A DNA stretch of 64,000 nt from positions 1 to 64,000 of the forward strand of contig JBFWQI010000026.1 of the NCBI GenBank assembly GCA_050249535.1, written 5' to 3'. A program made the position numbers and the translations under genes. The number at the start of each line of letters is the position of its first letter. Position 1 is the stretch's first letter. The DNA comes from JADJXM01 sp937967285. GTDB lineage: Bacteria; Acidobacteriota; Blastocatellia; RBC074. Under the pieces are notes generated by a model. The model saw nothing but the letters and a program-made list of their open reading frames with translations, ran no database searches and was not told the origin of the DNA. Shown here piece by piece: positions 1 through 12,610 of the stretch.

Positions 1-99
1 GAAACCCCGGGACGGTCGTTTATTTTTGATTCAAGCCCACGGTGTGGGCGATAGAAAATGATTTAATTCATCATCGCATCATCTGGCGCCGCTCACGCG

Positions 100-235
100 G
101 CTTAAATGAATTATTCCTCTTTTACCCCGGGTTTCGCTCGGCCTGCGGCCTCGCTTCACCCGGGGCTACAATCTGTCACCCGCTCCGCGGGCTCAGAACA
201 GGTTGAGCAGTTACTTCTACTTTGTACTTTCTACT
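100..235. repeat. Dispersed palindromic element plus heptad arm upstream of fcl
   Basis: A GC-rich segment with the hairpin-forming pair CCCGGG...CCCGGGG and the phrase GCCTGCGGCCTCGC, followed by CCCGCTCCGCGGGC, the box TTGAGCAGTTAC at 203-214 and a single heptad arm (tttctac-type units, 213-235). The same elements appear in reverse-complement order at about 59946-60066, so this is one copy of a dispersed element of at least 100 bp. The remainder of bases 1-100 shows no gene. Confidence 0.75.
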
Positions 236-238
236 AAC

Positions 239-1177
239 ATGAACAATTTTCCATTCAAACGAGTCATGGTGACCGGGGGAGGCGGCTTTCTCGGTTCTTA
301 CGTGGTCGACAAGCTGCGCGAGCGCGGCGTCGAGCAGATCTTCGTGCCGAGGAAGGCCGAATACGATCTGGTGCGGATCGAGGACATCCGTCGGGCATAC
401 GACGACGCCGATCCGGAGATGGTCATCCACCTGGCAGCGATAGTCGGCGGGATCGGCGCCAACCGCGAAAATCCGGGCCGATACTTCTATGACAACCTGA
501 TGATGGGAGTGCAGCTGATCGAGGAGGCGCGGCTGCGCGGAGTCAGGAAGTTCGTCGCCACCGGGACGATCTGCGCTTATCCCAAATTCACGCCGGTGCC
601 CTTTCGCGAGGACGATCTCTGGAACGGCTATCCTGAGGAGACGAATGCTCCGTACGGACTGGCGAAGAAGATGATGCTCGTCCAGTCTCAGTCGTATCGC
701 GAGCAGTACGGTTACAATTCGATCTTCCTGCTGCCGGTCAATCTGTACGGTCCGAGGGACAATTTCGATCTGCAGAGCTCCCACGTCATTCCGGCGCTGA
801 TCCGGAAGTGCATCGAGGCCGTCGATCGCGGGGACGACCGAATCGTCTGCTGGGGAAGCGGCAATGTGACGCGGGAGTTCCTGCATGCCGCGGACTGCGC
901 GGAAGGAATCGTGACGGCCGCCGAACGCTACGACAAATCCGACCCGGTCAATCTCGGCGCGGGATTCGAGATCTCGATCAGGGATCTCGCGGAAAAGATA
1001 GCGGCGCTGACGGGTTTCAGTGGAGAGCTGGTCTGGGACACTTCTCAACCCGACGGTCAGCCGAGGAGATGCCTCGACGTGTCGCGGGCGGAGCGCGAAT
1101 TCGGATTCCGCGCCCGCATCGGCTTCGATGAGGGCCTCAGGGAGACGATCGACTGGTACCGAAGCACGCTCCGCTGA
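239..1177 (+). CDS. fcl: GDP-L-fucose synthase
   Basis: NADPH-dependent epimerase/reductase that converts GDP-4-keto-6-deoxymannose to GDP-L-fucose in the cytoplasm, for cell-surface glycans. The 312-residue product is full length for the family. Visible are the Rossmann motif GGGGFLG (residues 13-19), the active-site stretch TGTICAYP (108-115), the catalytic Y139-x3-K143 in APYGLAKK, and the family-typical C-terminal PDGQPRRCLDVSRA. The ATG at 239 is chosen because codons upstream of it lie in a heptad repeat. No GDP-mannose dehydratase (gmd) is next to it in the window; it may lie to the left. It converges on the SYLF gene with a 3-bp gap. Confidence 0.9.
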   Translation: MNNFPFKRVMVTGGGGFLGSYVVDKLRERGVEQIFVPRKAEYDLVRIEDIRRAYDDADPEMVIHLAAIVGGIGANRENPGRYFYDNLMMGVQLIEEARLRGVRKFVATGTICAYPKFTPVPFREDDLWNGYPEETNAPYGLAKKMMLVQSQSYREQYGYNSIFLLPVNLYGPRDNFDLQSSHVIPALIRKCIEAVDRGDDRIVCWGSGNVTREFLHAADCAEGIVTAAERYDKSDPVNLGAGFEISIRDLAEKIAALTGFSGELVWDTSQPDGQPRRCLDVSRAEREFGFRARIGFDEGLRETIDWYRSTLR

Positions 1178-1180
1178 AGC

Positions 1181-1882
<702 letters not shown>

Positions 1883-1887
1883 ACGGC

Positions 1888-3300
<1,413 letters not shown>

Positions 3301-3339
3301 TATCGCTCCTCTCCCTCAACCTCGTGTAAAATACCGGCC

Positions 3340-4389
3340 ATGCTCCTGAGGGTCACCATTCACGGCGCGTCGCTTCTGATGCTCGTTGCAGTTTTGCATA
3401 GCGGCATCTCGGCGCAGGTTCGCGCGGCGACTCCTGTCGGCGACTATTCAGAGCGTCTCGAGAAGGCCGAGGCGATCGCCGACCAGATGATCGAGGAGGA
3501 ACCTCCGCAGGAGGACATTCTGGCGGCAGTCGCGCTGATCCGCGAACTGGTCCCGCGGTCCGAGGAGATCGACGTCTCGGGTCAGAACATCAGGGTGGAC
3601 AATAACTGGCTCCACCAGCTCCTCGATGAGATAGCCAGACTCTCAAACGGCGATCCCGAACAGCAGCGGTCGCTGCTGATCGAACTGGCCGATCGCCTCT
3701 TCGTCCTGCAGGAACGGATCAACGCATCGATCGAGGTGTCCGACAGAAAGACTCAGCTCGAGAACATCCTTTCGCGGGACGAATACCGGCCTGAAGAAGA
3801 GAAGGAATCGATCGTCCGGAAATGGCTGAGAAGCCTCTGGGGATTCATCTCGCGGTTGTTGAACAGGCTTCCGCGCCCGCGTGTCGAGCAGCCGCAAAAC
3901 GCCGGGGAGTCTCCTTTCGGCTTCTTCAGTCTCGCCCTCGGACTGGTGATCCTGATCGCCGTCGGTTATGCGGTCTTCAGACTGGCTCGAACCGGACGGC
4001 GGAGAAAGGCCCGGCAGACGGATGAACCGGAGCGCGTCGTTCTGGGCGAGGTCATTCCCGAGGGGCTGACGGCGAAGGAACAGATGCGACGGGCTGCCGA
4101 GATAGCCGGCCGGGGAGATTTCCGGACTGCCATCCGCGGCGCCTTCATCGCGACTCTCTGCGAACTCGAGGAACTCGGCAAACTGAGCCTCCACAAGTCT
4201 CACACGAATCGCGACTACACCGAGGCCCTGCGCTCGGATCAGGAGATCTTCAGACCCTTCGCGCAGATGACCGGCAGATTCGAAAAGGCATGGTACGGGG
4301 AGGCCCGGACCGCCGCGAGCGACTTCGACGAATACCTCGATCTCCACCGGTCGGTCTTCGGATCGCCGGAATCGAAAGTCCACGATTAA
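3340..4389 (+). CDS. DUF4129 domain membrane protein
   Basis: 349 residues. A signal-like N-terminus (1-30) precedes a soluble helical region, one clear transmembrane helix (about 195-217, FFSLALGLVILIAVGY) and a cytoplasmic C-terminal DUF4129 domain containing the family pattern around LHKSHTNRDY and RFEKAWYG. DUF4129 proteins usually sit in MoxR-ATPase/DUF58/DUF4350 clusters thought to be involved in envelope assembly. The next gene starts 3 bp after the stop, so the two are co-transcribed. Start ATG 3340. Confidence 0.8.
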   Translation: MLLRVTIHGASLLMLVAVLHSGISAQVRAATPVGDYSERLEKAEAIADQMIEEEPPQEDILAAVALIRELVPRSEEIDVSGQNIRVDNNWLHQLLDEIARLSNGDPEQQRSLLIELADRLFVLQERINASIEVSDRKTQLENILSRDEYRPEEEKESIVRKWLRSLWGFISRLLNRLPRPRVEQPQNAGESPFGFFSLALGLVILIAVGYAVFRLARTGRRRKARQTDEPERVVLGEVIPEGLTAKEQMRRAAEIAGRGDFRTAIRGAFIATLCELEELGKLSLHKSHTNRDYTEALRSDQEIFRPFAQMTGRFEKAWYGEARTAASDFDEYLDLHRSVFGSPESKVHD

Positions 4390-4392
4390 GCT

Positions 4393-5732
4393 ATGCGCAG
4401 GTATCTTGGAATTACAGTTACGATCCTGCTCGCGATCGGCGCCCTGGCCGGTTTGAGCGCGGTCGGCAATGTCGAGATGGATCGCCCGGAGGAAGGCGAG
4501 CTGAATCCGGTCAGGTCCAGCTACAACCCCGGCCCGACCGGCACCCGCGCGTTCTATCAGCTCCTTGAGGAGTCCGGCGTCCCGGTCGCCAGATGGCGCC
4601 AGCCCTACGCCATGCTCAAGACCGAGGCGAGGAACGAGATGCTGGTCATCGTCGGGCCGTTCCCGCAGGGGGCGACTCTGCCCGAGAACGAGGTCTCAGA
4701 ACTTCAGCGCTGGGTCGAGGCCGGCGGATCCGCGCTGATCGTCAGCCGCCATCCCTACGCGCAGTTCGGCGATCCGTTTATTCACTCCGCCATGCCGTCG
4801 GAAAACCCGCAGTGGAACGCCCCGACCGATCTGCTGATCGACTCGCAGAGCGACATCTATATTCAGCAGCCGACCGAGCTGACCAGAGGCCTGCGCGGTC
4901 TCGCCATCTCTCATCTGGCTTCGAGGCTCACATTTCGTCCGCCTGAGGAGCCCGAAGAACCCGAGGAAGAGTCCACAGCGAAGCCCGAAGCTTCACCGAC
5001 CCCGTCACCGGAACCGGCGGAGGAGCAGGTCAAGGCATTCCTCTACGCCCCGGTCATCCACATCGGAGATTCCGGCGGCGCCATCCTGGCCGATTTCAAG
5101 TACGGCGAAGGCAGACTGGTCATGCTGTCGGACCCTTTCGTGCTGGCCAACCGCGGGATAGGTCGCGGAGCCAACCTCAATCTGGCCCTGAATCTGATCG
5201 AATCGCTGAGTAAAAACGAGAAGGGGGCGAGAAGAAAGATCTGGTTCGATGAGTATCATCACGGATTCCAGTCGGTCGGGAATCCGCTGGTGGCATATTT
5301 CCGCGGCACGCCGATGGCGCTGGTGCTGATCCAGGGCCTCGTTCTGTGCCTGCTTGTGGCATGGAGCAGCGGACGACGGTTCGCCCGCCCTCTGCCGCTG
5401 ACCGCCGTCGATCGCAACTCGCCGCTCGAATTCGTCGACTCGATGGCCAACCTGCAGCGAATGGCCCGAGCGCGCGAACTGGCCCTCGAAAACATCTACA
5501 ACCGCGCCCGGGCGCAGATCTGCAGAAAGCTCGGAGTTTCCTCGCGCGCCTCGACGCGCGAGATGGCCGCCCGGCTGAGGTCTCTCGGCAGTTCCGGAGT
5601 GTCGGAAACCGAACTCCGGCAGGCGCTGAGCGACGGCGAATTGATTCTTCAGGGCGAAACTGCGGACGATTCAGAACTGCTCAGAATAGTCGCCGGCCTG
5701 CGTCGCATCCAGAGCCGGCTCGGTCACCGAAG

Positions 5733-5736
<4 letters not shown>
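4393..5736 (+). CDS. DUF4350 domain membrane protein
   Basis: 447 residues. An N-terminal membrane helix (1-22) is followed by a periplasmic DUF4350 region beginning NPGPTGTRAFYQLLEESG (about 43-60), a low-complexity EEPEEPEEES linker, a conserved IWFDEYHHGF motif and a second transmembrane helix (about 305-325). A cytoplasmic helical tail completes it. The pairing with DUF4129 is the classic arrangement, but the MoxR and DUF58 partners are absent from the window: the following gene is rpmB on the other strand, overlapping by 4 bp. Confidence 0.85.
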
Positions 5737-5969
<233 letters not shown>

Positions 5970-6025
5970 TACTAAAGACCTCCAATAAATCAGATAATTG
6001 CGAAGTGCGGAAATATAACAAAAAC

Positions 6026-6121
6026 AAGTAGAAAGTACAAAGTATAAAGTACAAAGATTCGCATTTGTCGGTCCGCGGATCCGGCCGTTGTACTTTGTAC
6101 TTTATACTTTATACTTTCTAC
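6026..6121. repeat. Heptad inverted repeat between rpmB and sanA-like gene
   Basis: Left arm 6026-6056 (gtagaaa/gtacaaa/gtataaa units) and right arm 6090-6121 (tttgtac/tttatac/tttctac units) are reverse complements of each other in 7-base steps. The centre holds a short GGTCCGCGGATCC palindrome. Same architecture as 1889-2000. The right arm ends 6 bp before the sanA-like ATG. Confidence 0.85.
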
Positions 6122-6127
6122 TGATTT

Positions 6128-6763
6128 ATGAAGCGGCGACTCTTACTCTTTCTTCTCCTGGCGGCGGCGATCGGATTCATATATATCCATCTGCAGGTCC
6201 ACGGCTATGACGACAGGATACACACCGACCCGCGGGGTCTGGAGACAGGCGTCTGGCCGCGTCCGCGCGTCGCGGTGGTCTTCGGTGCGAGCGTCTTCGG
6301 AAACAGGGCGCTCTCGCCGGTGCTGGCCGACAGGGTCGAACGGGCAATCGAGATATACCGGGCCGGGAAGGTCGACCGGATACTGGTCTCGGGCGACAAC
6401 CGGCATCCGAGCTACAACGAGCCGCTGGCGATGCAGGAATACCTGATCGGCCGCGGAGTCGAACAGCGCCACATCATCGTCGATTACAGCGGCAGATCGA
6501 CCTACGAGACCTGCCTCAGAGCCAGAAAAGTATACGGCCTCGACCACGCGGTCCTCGTGACACAGGAGTTTCATCTCGCGCGGGCGCTCTATATCGCCAA
6601 CGAACTCGGGCTCGACGCGGTCGGAATATCGGCCGATCTGGCGCCTTCCAACCAGCTCGGCTATCACACCGTCCGCGAATGGGGCGCCGAGATCAAGGCC
6701 TACTTCAATCTCAATTTCATTCCTCCCGAGGCGCTGCTCGACTCTCGAAAACCGATCAGTTGA
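6128..6763 (+). CDS. SanA/YdcF-family (DUF218) envelope protein
   Basis: 211 residues. One N-terminal transmembrane anchor (about 5-22) is followed by a DUF218 domain: VAVVFGASVFGNRALSPVL, ILVSGDNRH, and the TYETCLRARK and TQEFHLARAL motifs typical of SanA (vancomycin high-temperature exclusion protein) and YdcF. The SanA subgroup is anchored with its domain in the periplasm and affects envelope permeability; the biochemical reaction is not established. Full length. The last codons are followed by about 200 bp before the phe leader. Confidence 0.85.
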   Translation: MKRRLLLFLLLAAAIGFIYIHLQVHGYDDRIHTDPRGLETGVWPRPRVAVVFGASVFGNRALSPVLADRVERAIEIYRAGKVDRILVSGDNRHPSYNEPLAMQEYLIGRGVEQRHIIVDYSGRSTYETCLRARKVYGLDHAVLVTQEFHLARALYIANELGLDAVGISADLAPSNQLGYHTVREWGAEIKAYFNLNFIPPEALLDSRKPIS

Positions 6764-6937
6764 TCTTCCCCGGCAAAGATTATCTTGACTCGGGAGACTC
6801 CATTGCAGATAATGCGCTGCGTGATTGGTCAGTCCAATGGGCGGGATCGAAATCATTGATCCGACTGCAACCGGACCGGGTCGAGCGCCCCTCCGGACAT
6901 CGACAGATTTAATCTCAATTTTCTTAATATTAAAGAT

Positions 6938-7081
6938 ATGACGAATCGGATCGAGACAAGGCGGATGAACGACAACGGGGCGCGGGTCGCGCGTGCCGGT
7001 GAGTTCATTGTCTGTCAGTTTGGGTTCTATTTTTACTTTAGCATCTCCAGAGGGGCCTTGAGCGCCGGGTCGGACGGATGA
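6938..7081 (+). CDS. pheL: pheA leader peptide, Phe/Tyr-rich
   Basis: A short reading frame of 47 codons from ATG 6938 (or 38 codons from ATG 6965, which has AAGG just upstream) to TGA 7079-7081. Its centre encodes FIVCQFGFYFYF: five Phe codons and two Tyr codons within 7004-7039, highly atypical for a random 12-codon stretch. It lies directly upstream of a terminator/antiterminator pair and of prephenate dehydratase, the position and composition expected of a ribosome-stalling leader peptide. The symbol is by analogy only; there is no sequence homology to the enterobacterial peptide. Which ATG is used is uncertain. Confidence 0.8.
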   Translation: MTNRIETRRMNDNGARVARAGEFIVCQFGFYFYFSISRGALSAGSDG

Positions 7082-7145
7082 CCGGGAGATCGCAAAAGGA
7101 AAGCCTGAAAAGGCCCCTCGTTCAAGCAGAGCGAGGGGCCTTTTC
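7050..7145 (+). promoter_or_regulatory. Transcription attenuator of pheA
   Basis: Arm 2 (7050-7059, gaggggcctt) is identical to the 3' arm of the terminator (7134-7143). Both can pair perfectly with arm 3 (7110-7119, aaggcccctc). Arms 2:3 form an antiterminator and arms 3:4 form the terminator, so the two are mutually exclusive. Arm 2 lies inside the leader reading frame, 11 nt after its last Phe codon. A ribosome stalled for lack of charged tRNA-Phe would leave arm 2 free, while a translating ribosome would mask it. This is the textbook logic of amino-acid attenuation. Confidence 0.85.
7107..7145 (+). terminator. Intrinsic terminator in the pheA leader
   Basis: A perfect 14-bp stem, 7107-7120 with 7132-7145 (core aaggcccctcg/cgaggggcctt), and an 11-nt loop. 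The 3' arm ends in four T residues. It stands 15 bp before the pheA start codon, so it ends transcription before the gene unless the antiterminator forms. Confidence 0.9.
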
Positions 7146-7160
7146 AATTGGATATAGAGG

Positions 7161-8113
<953 letters not shown>

Positions 8114-8134
8114 TCTGAACTGGAGTTTAAACCA

Positions 8135-9151
<1,017 letters not shown>

Positions 9152-9155
9152 TCGG

Positions 9156-9194
9156 GTAAGACCGGCGGCGCGAATCCCGCCCGCCGGTCTTTAC
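9156..9194 (+). terminator. Terminator after aroF
   Basis: Stem GTAAGACCGGCGG (9156-9168) with CCGCCGGTCTTTAC (9181-9194), one bulged T and a 12-nt loop, 5 bp after the aroF stop codon. There is no long T-run, so efficiency is uncertain. Confidence 0.6.
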
Positions 9195-9296
9195 CGCGCT
9201 TGTCGTACCGGCCCGGAAATGTTAAAAACGTTCTGCGCCCCCGGATGATCCGTCATTCAGGAATTCAGACAAGCCCGACCCTGCCAGATTACCGAT

Positions 9297-9548
9297 ATGA
9301 GAGTTAAAAAGACCGCACTGATAGTCTGCAATAACGGGAAGCAATACTGGATCACTCAGAAGCAGTTCTGGAACATGGTCCGCGAGGGCGTGGTCGTCCA
9401 GACCGGCGACCGTCCATTGACCGGACGCTTCCGGGGACGCGACGACCAGCTCCTGATCACCGTCCAGCACACCGTCCTGAACAAGGCCACCCCGGTCCAC
9501 ACCGGAGAAGTCCTCAGATCCGCGCGGCTCCGCAAATCCCGCCGCTGA
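9297..9548 (+). CDS. Small hypothetical protein
   Basis: 83 codons, ATG to TGA, encoding MRVKKTALIVCNNGKQYWIT followed by an FWNMVREG stretch and a basic C-terminus (RSARLRKSRR). Composition and the ordered aromatic and charged pattern look protein-like, and codon use matches the neighbours. There is no clear Shine-Dalgarno and no domain I recognise. It stands alone between the aroF terminator and a structured intergenic stretch. Could be a small nucleic-acid-binding protein from its charge, but that is a guess. Confidence 0.5.
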   Translation: MRVKKTALIVCNNGKQYWITQKQFWNMVREGVVVQTGDRPLTGRFRGRDDQLLITVQHTVLNKATPVHTGEVLRSARLRKSRR

Positions 9549-9589
9549 GACCCGATTACGATTTTTCTTCAAGTTTTTTCGATAGTAAT

Positions 9590-9754
<165 letters not shown>

Positions 9755-9769
9755 CCGTGTTTTCAGGGC

Positions 9770-10045
9770 TCATCCGCCCGCAATCGCCGGAACAATCGAA
9801 ATTTCAGCCTTTTCGCCGACAGCGGTATCGAGTCGGTCGAGAAAGCGTATATCCTCGCCGTCCACGTAAACATTAATGAATCTGCGGAGATCGCCGTTCT
9901 CCTCGCACAGTCTGGCCCGGATTCCGGGGAATCTGGTTTCGAGGTGATCGAAGACATCACGGATGGTTCCGCCCTCGACGGCGACGGTCTCGACGCCGTC
10001 CGTGAAGCGACGCAGCGGAGTGGGGATAATTACGGTTCTCGACAT
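9770..10045 (-). CDS. MoaD/ThiS-family sulfur carrier protein
   Basis: 91-residue ubiquitin-fold protein: N-terminal beta strand TVIIPTPLRRFTDG, central RRFINVYVDGEDIRFL, and the C-terminal diglycine in SIVPAIAGG. The terminal GG is what is adenylated and converted to a thiocarboxylate in ThiS, MoaD and CysO. No thiamin or molybdopterin gene is nearby. Instead it lies downstream of a threonine-synthase-family gene on the same strand, the pairing also seen in actinomycetes. I infer that it delivers sulfide to that PLP enzyme. The start at 10045 drops a longer upstream frame that runs into repeat sequence. Confidence 0.85.
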   Translation of the reverse strand: MSRTVIIPTPLRRFTDGVETVAVEGGTIRDVFDHLETRFPGIRARLCEENGDLRRFINVYVDGEDIRFLDRLDTAVGEKAEISIVPAIAGG

Positions 10046-10065
10046 TGACAGCTCCTTTCCTGAAT

Positions 10066-10338
10066 AAACCTTGGCAAACCTTGCGCCTTGGCGATAAAAA
10101 CTGTTCATCATTGGGCTGAACAGTTACATAAAAAATCCCCTTAAGTACTATGGAAGCTATATTCCTATGAATTTTCGACGCCAAGAAACCAAGAAAGCCA
10201 AGATTGAATTAAGGATGAAGTTGCTCCTCTTTCCTCCATCTTGCCACTCGAACACAGGCATTAACCGCCGCTTGAATGCATGATGGAATAGCCATTGAAA
10301 TCCTTTTCCTTCTTGGCCCTCTTGGTTTCCTGGCGTCT
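10066..10338. repeat. CGCCAAGG-type inverted repeats between thrC and the sulfur-carrier gene
   Basis: The 322-bp gap contains arms of a second repeat family: 10066-10096 (ccttggc units), 10176-10203 (gccaaga units) and, inverted, 10309-10338 (tcttggc/cttggtt units). The box GGCTGAACAGTTAC lies at 10113-10126. The same family occurs at 51445-51574. No gene is visible in the gap; the repeats separate two genes that probably work together. Confidence 0.75.
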
Positions 10339-10367
10339 AAATCCAAAGATTTTTAGTTTCCAGAACA

Positions 10368-11603
10368 TTAAGCGGCGAGCGTGACGCCGGAGACGAACTC
10401 CTCGAATGCAGCCAGGCGCGGTTCGATCGGTTCGAGTTCGTCGAGCGACAGCGCGTCCTGTGTCTTGAGTCCATTGCCTGTTATGGCGATGACGATGCGC
10501 GAATCGGGATCGAGCCGGCCCTGAGCGATCAGCTTGCGGGCGACGGCCAGCGTCGTTCCGCCCGCCGTCTCGGTGAAGACACCCTCGGTCTCGGCCAGCA
10601 GCCTGATCGACTCGACTATCTCGGCGTCGCTGGCATCCTCCGACCAGCCCCCTGTTTCGCCGATCACTCCGGTGGCGAAGTAGCCGTCGGCCGGATTGCC
10701 GATGGCCAGCGATTTGGCGATGGTATCCGGCTTGACCGGCGTGATGTCGCGCGTCCCGGCCTTGACCGCCGCGGCGATCGGATTGCATCCCGTGGCCTGG
10801 GCGCCGAAGAACTTCGTTTGCGCCGGCTCGACGAAGCCGATCTGCTCGAGCTCCCTGAATGCCTTGTAGATCTTGGTGATCAGCGAGCCTCCCGCCATCG
10901 GGACCACCACAGCGTCGGGAAGCTGCCAGCCGAGCGCCTCAGCGATCTCGTAACCGAAGGTCTTCGATCCCTCGCCGTAGAACGGACGCAGATTGACATT
11001 GACGAAAGCGATCCGGTGACGGCCGGCGATCTCGCTGCAGAGGCGGTTGACGTCGTCGTAATTTCCACGGACCGGAACGACATTGGCTCCGAAGATCTGC
11101 GTTCCGAGGACCTTGCTCCGCTCGAGGTTGTGCGGGATCAGAATGTAGGCCGGCAGCCCGGAGGCCGAGGCATTGGCCGCGACCGAATTGGCGAGATTGC
11201 CCGTCGAGGCGCAGCCGACCGCCTTGAAACCGAACTCCCGCGCCTTCGAGAGCGCCACCGCCACCACGCGGTCCTTGAATGAGAGGGTCGGATGCGAGAC
11301 GGCATCGTTCTTGAGGTGAACCTCGCGGACCCCGATCGCCCGTGCCAGCCTGTCGGCCCGAACCAGCGGCGTGCCTCCCGAATGAAGACCGACCGTCGGT
11401 TCCCCGTCGAGCGGAAGAAACTCCCTGTACCTCCACATCGTCCGCGAACGCGTATCGAGATCCGCCTTCTTCAGATTTCCCCGGATAGCCTCGTAATCGT
11501 AATCGACTTCGAGCGGGCCGAAACATTCCTCGCAGATCGCCAGCGGCTCGACCTCGTACGATGCGCCGCAGATTCTGCACTTGAGTCCTTTAACGTAGCT
11601 CAT
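10368..11603 (-). CDS. thrC: Threonine-synthase-family PLP enzyme (possible sulfur-carrier-dependent homocysteine synthase)
   Basis: 411 residues. An N-terminal zinc ribbon (C9, C12, C24, C27) is followed by a fold-type-II PLP domain with the cofactor lysine K110 in LSFKDR, the phosphate loop STGNLA, and KSLAIGNPADG and TAGGTT motifs. By family it converts O-phosphohomoserine. This subgroup, with the zinc ribbon and a ThiS/MoaD gene alongside, may instead use the carrier thiocarboxylate to make homocysteine. The supporting evidence in this window is the tandem SAM-II riboswitches upstream of the operon, not expected for plain threonine synthesis. It begins 31 bp after the SDR gene. The symbol is family-level only. 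Confidence 0.85.
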   Translation of the reverse strand: MSYVKGLKCRICGASYEVEPLAICEECFGPLEVDYDYEAIRGNLKKADLDTRSRTMWRYREFLPLDGEPTVGLHSGGTPLVRADRLARAIGVREVHLKNDAVSHPTLSFKDRVVAVALSKAREFGFKAVGCASTGNLANSVAANASASGLPAYILIPHNLERSKVLGTQIFGANVVPVRGNYDDVNRLCSEIAGRHRIAFVNVNLRPFYGEGSKTFGYEIAEALGWQLPDAVVVPMAGGSLITKIYKAFRELEQIGFVEPAQTKFFGAQATGCNPIAAAVKAGTRDITPVKPDTIAKSLAIGNPADGYFATGVIGETGGWSEDASDAEIVESIRLLAETEGVFTETAGGTTLAVARKLIAQGRLDPDSRIVIAITGNGLKTQDALSLDELEPIEPRLAAFEEFVSGVTLAA

Positions 11604-11634
11604 TTCACCTCACTGTCGGCTGAAAATGCAGGGT

Positions 11635-12405
11635 TTATCCGCAGAGGATGGCCCCGCCGTTGACGTTCAGTATCTCTCCGGTCACGTGACGCGCCAGATC
11701 GGATGCCAGAAAGAGGATCGGGCCGGCCACGTCATCGGCGCTCGCCACCCGGCGCAACGGAATCGCGTCGGTGATGCGCCTCAGCTCCTGCTCGTCCGAA
11801 TGCAGGGCGCCGGCGGCCATGTCCGTATCGACCCATCCCGGCGCGACGCAGTTGACTCGCACATTGTGCGGCCCGAGCTCCGTCGCCAGGGACTTGGTAA
11901 AACTGATGACGGCGCCCTTCGATGCCGCATAGTCCGAATGACCCGCCTCTCCGCGCTGGCCGGCCGTTGAACTCACCGTAACGATGTTGCCGCTCTTCTG
12001 CCCGACCATCACGCGAGCGGCTTCACGGCTGAGGTAGTAGACCCCGTTGACGTTGACCCTGATCGTGTCTTCCCACTGATCATCCGTCAGCTCAGTAACG
12101 GGACAATCGGCCTGCGGCCAGATCCCCGCGTTGGCGACGGCCACATCGAGCCGTTTGTACCGGTCCAGCGCCTGCCTGACCAGAAAATGGGCCTGCTCCG
12201 GAACCGATATGTCCGCCTGCACGATCGTCGGCTCGCATCCCAGCCGCTCGACCTCTTCAGCCGTCTTCGACGCCGCCTCCCAATTGACGTGATAATTGAT
12301 GATGACGCCCCTGGCACCGGCTGCCGCGAACCTGATCGCCGCCGCCGCACCTATGCCGCGCGATGCGCCGGTGATCAATACCACCTGATCCTTGAACGAA
12401 TACAT
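11635..12405 (-). CDS. SDR-family NAD(P)-dependent oxidoreductase (FabG-like)
   Basis: 256-residue classical short-chain dehydrogenase: cofactor motif TGASRGIG (12-19), NAG at about 92-94, catalytic Ser (about 145) with Y159-x3-K163 in YAASK, and the C-terminal TGEILNVNGG. It resembles 3-oxoacyl-ACP reductases, but no fatty-acid genes are near. As first gene after the tandem SAM riboswitches and directly before the threonine-synthase homologue, a role in that amino-acid branch is possible; the substrate cannot be deduced. Start ATG 12405. Confidence 0.85.
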   Translation of the reverse strand: MYSFKDQVVLITGASRGIGAAAAIRFAAAGARGVIINYHVNWEAASKTAEEVERLGCEPTIVQADISVPEQAHFLVRQALDRYKRLDVAVANAGIWPQADCPVTELTDDQWEDTIRVNVNGVYYLSREAARVMVGQKSGNIVTVSSTAGQRGEAGHSDYAASKGAVISFTKSLATELGPHNVRVNCVAPGWVDTDMAAGALHSDEQELRRITDAIPLRRVASADDVAGPILFLASDLARHVTGEILNVNGGAILCG

Positions 12406-12428
12406 CCTTTTCAATCCCCCCGCTGAAT

Positions 12429-12461
12429 AAAAAAGGCCCCGCGCTAAATTCAGCACGGAGC
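12429..12461 (-). terminator. Terminator of the promoter-distal SAM-II element
   Basis: On the minus strand, stem GCTCCGTGCT with AGCGCGGGGC (10 bp including G-U pairs, 6-nt loop) followed by CC and six T residues (12434-12429). It lies 24 bp before the SDR start codon. Its TTTAGC segment (12448-12443) can instead pair with GCTAAA (12475-12470) of the aptamer. Confidence 0.8.
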
Positions 12462-12462
12462 T

Positions 12463-12512
<50 letters not shown>

Positions 12513-12561
12513 CCGGGTCCGTCGGACCCCTGATTTGTCAAATTGTGCGGCGCATAAACAG

Positions 12562-12595
12562 AAACGGCCCCACGCTAAACTGCGTGAGGCCGTTT
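12562..12595 (-). terminator. Terminator of the promoter-proximal SAM-II element
   Basis: A nearly perfect stem, AAACGGCC-CACGC type, spanning 12562-12595 and strong in both orientations. The minus-strand segment GTTTAGCGT (12580-12572) can alternatively pair with GCGCTAAAC (12625-12617) in the aptamer 3' region, giving an antiterminator of about 9 bp. Confidence 0.8.
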
Positions 12596-12610
12596 GGAAA
12601 CTCGGTGCTT

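Noticed and set aside
6143..7147. Minus-strand frame of about 330 codons across the SanA-like gene and pheA leader
   Set aside because: Overlaps a conserved DUF218 gene and the attenuator; composition is Arg/Asp shadow-like.
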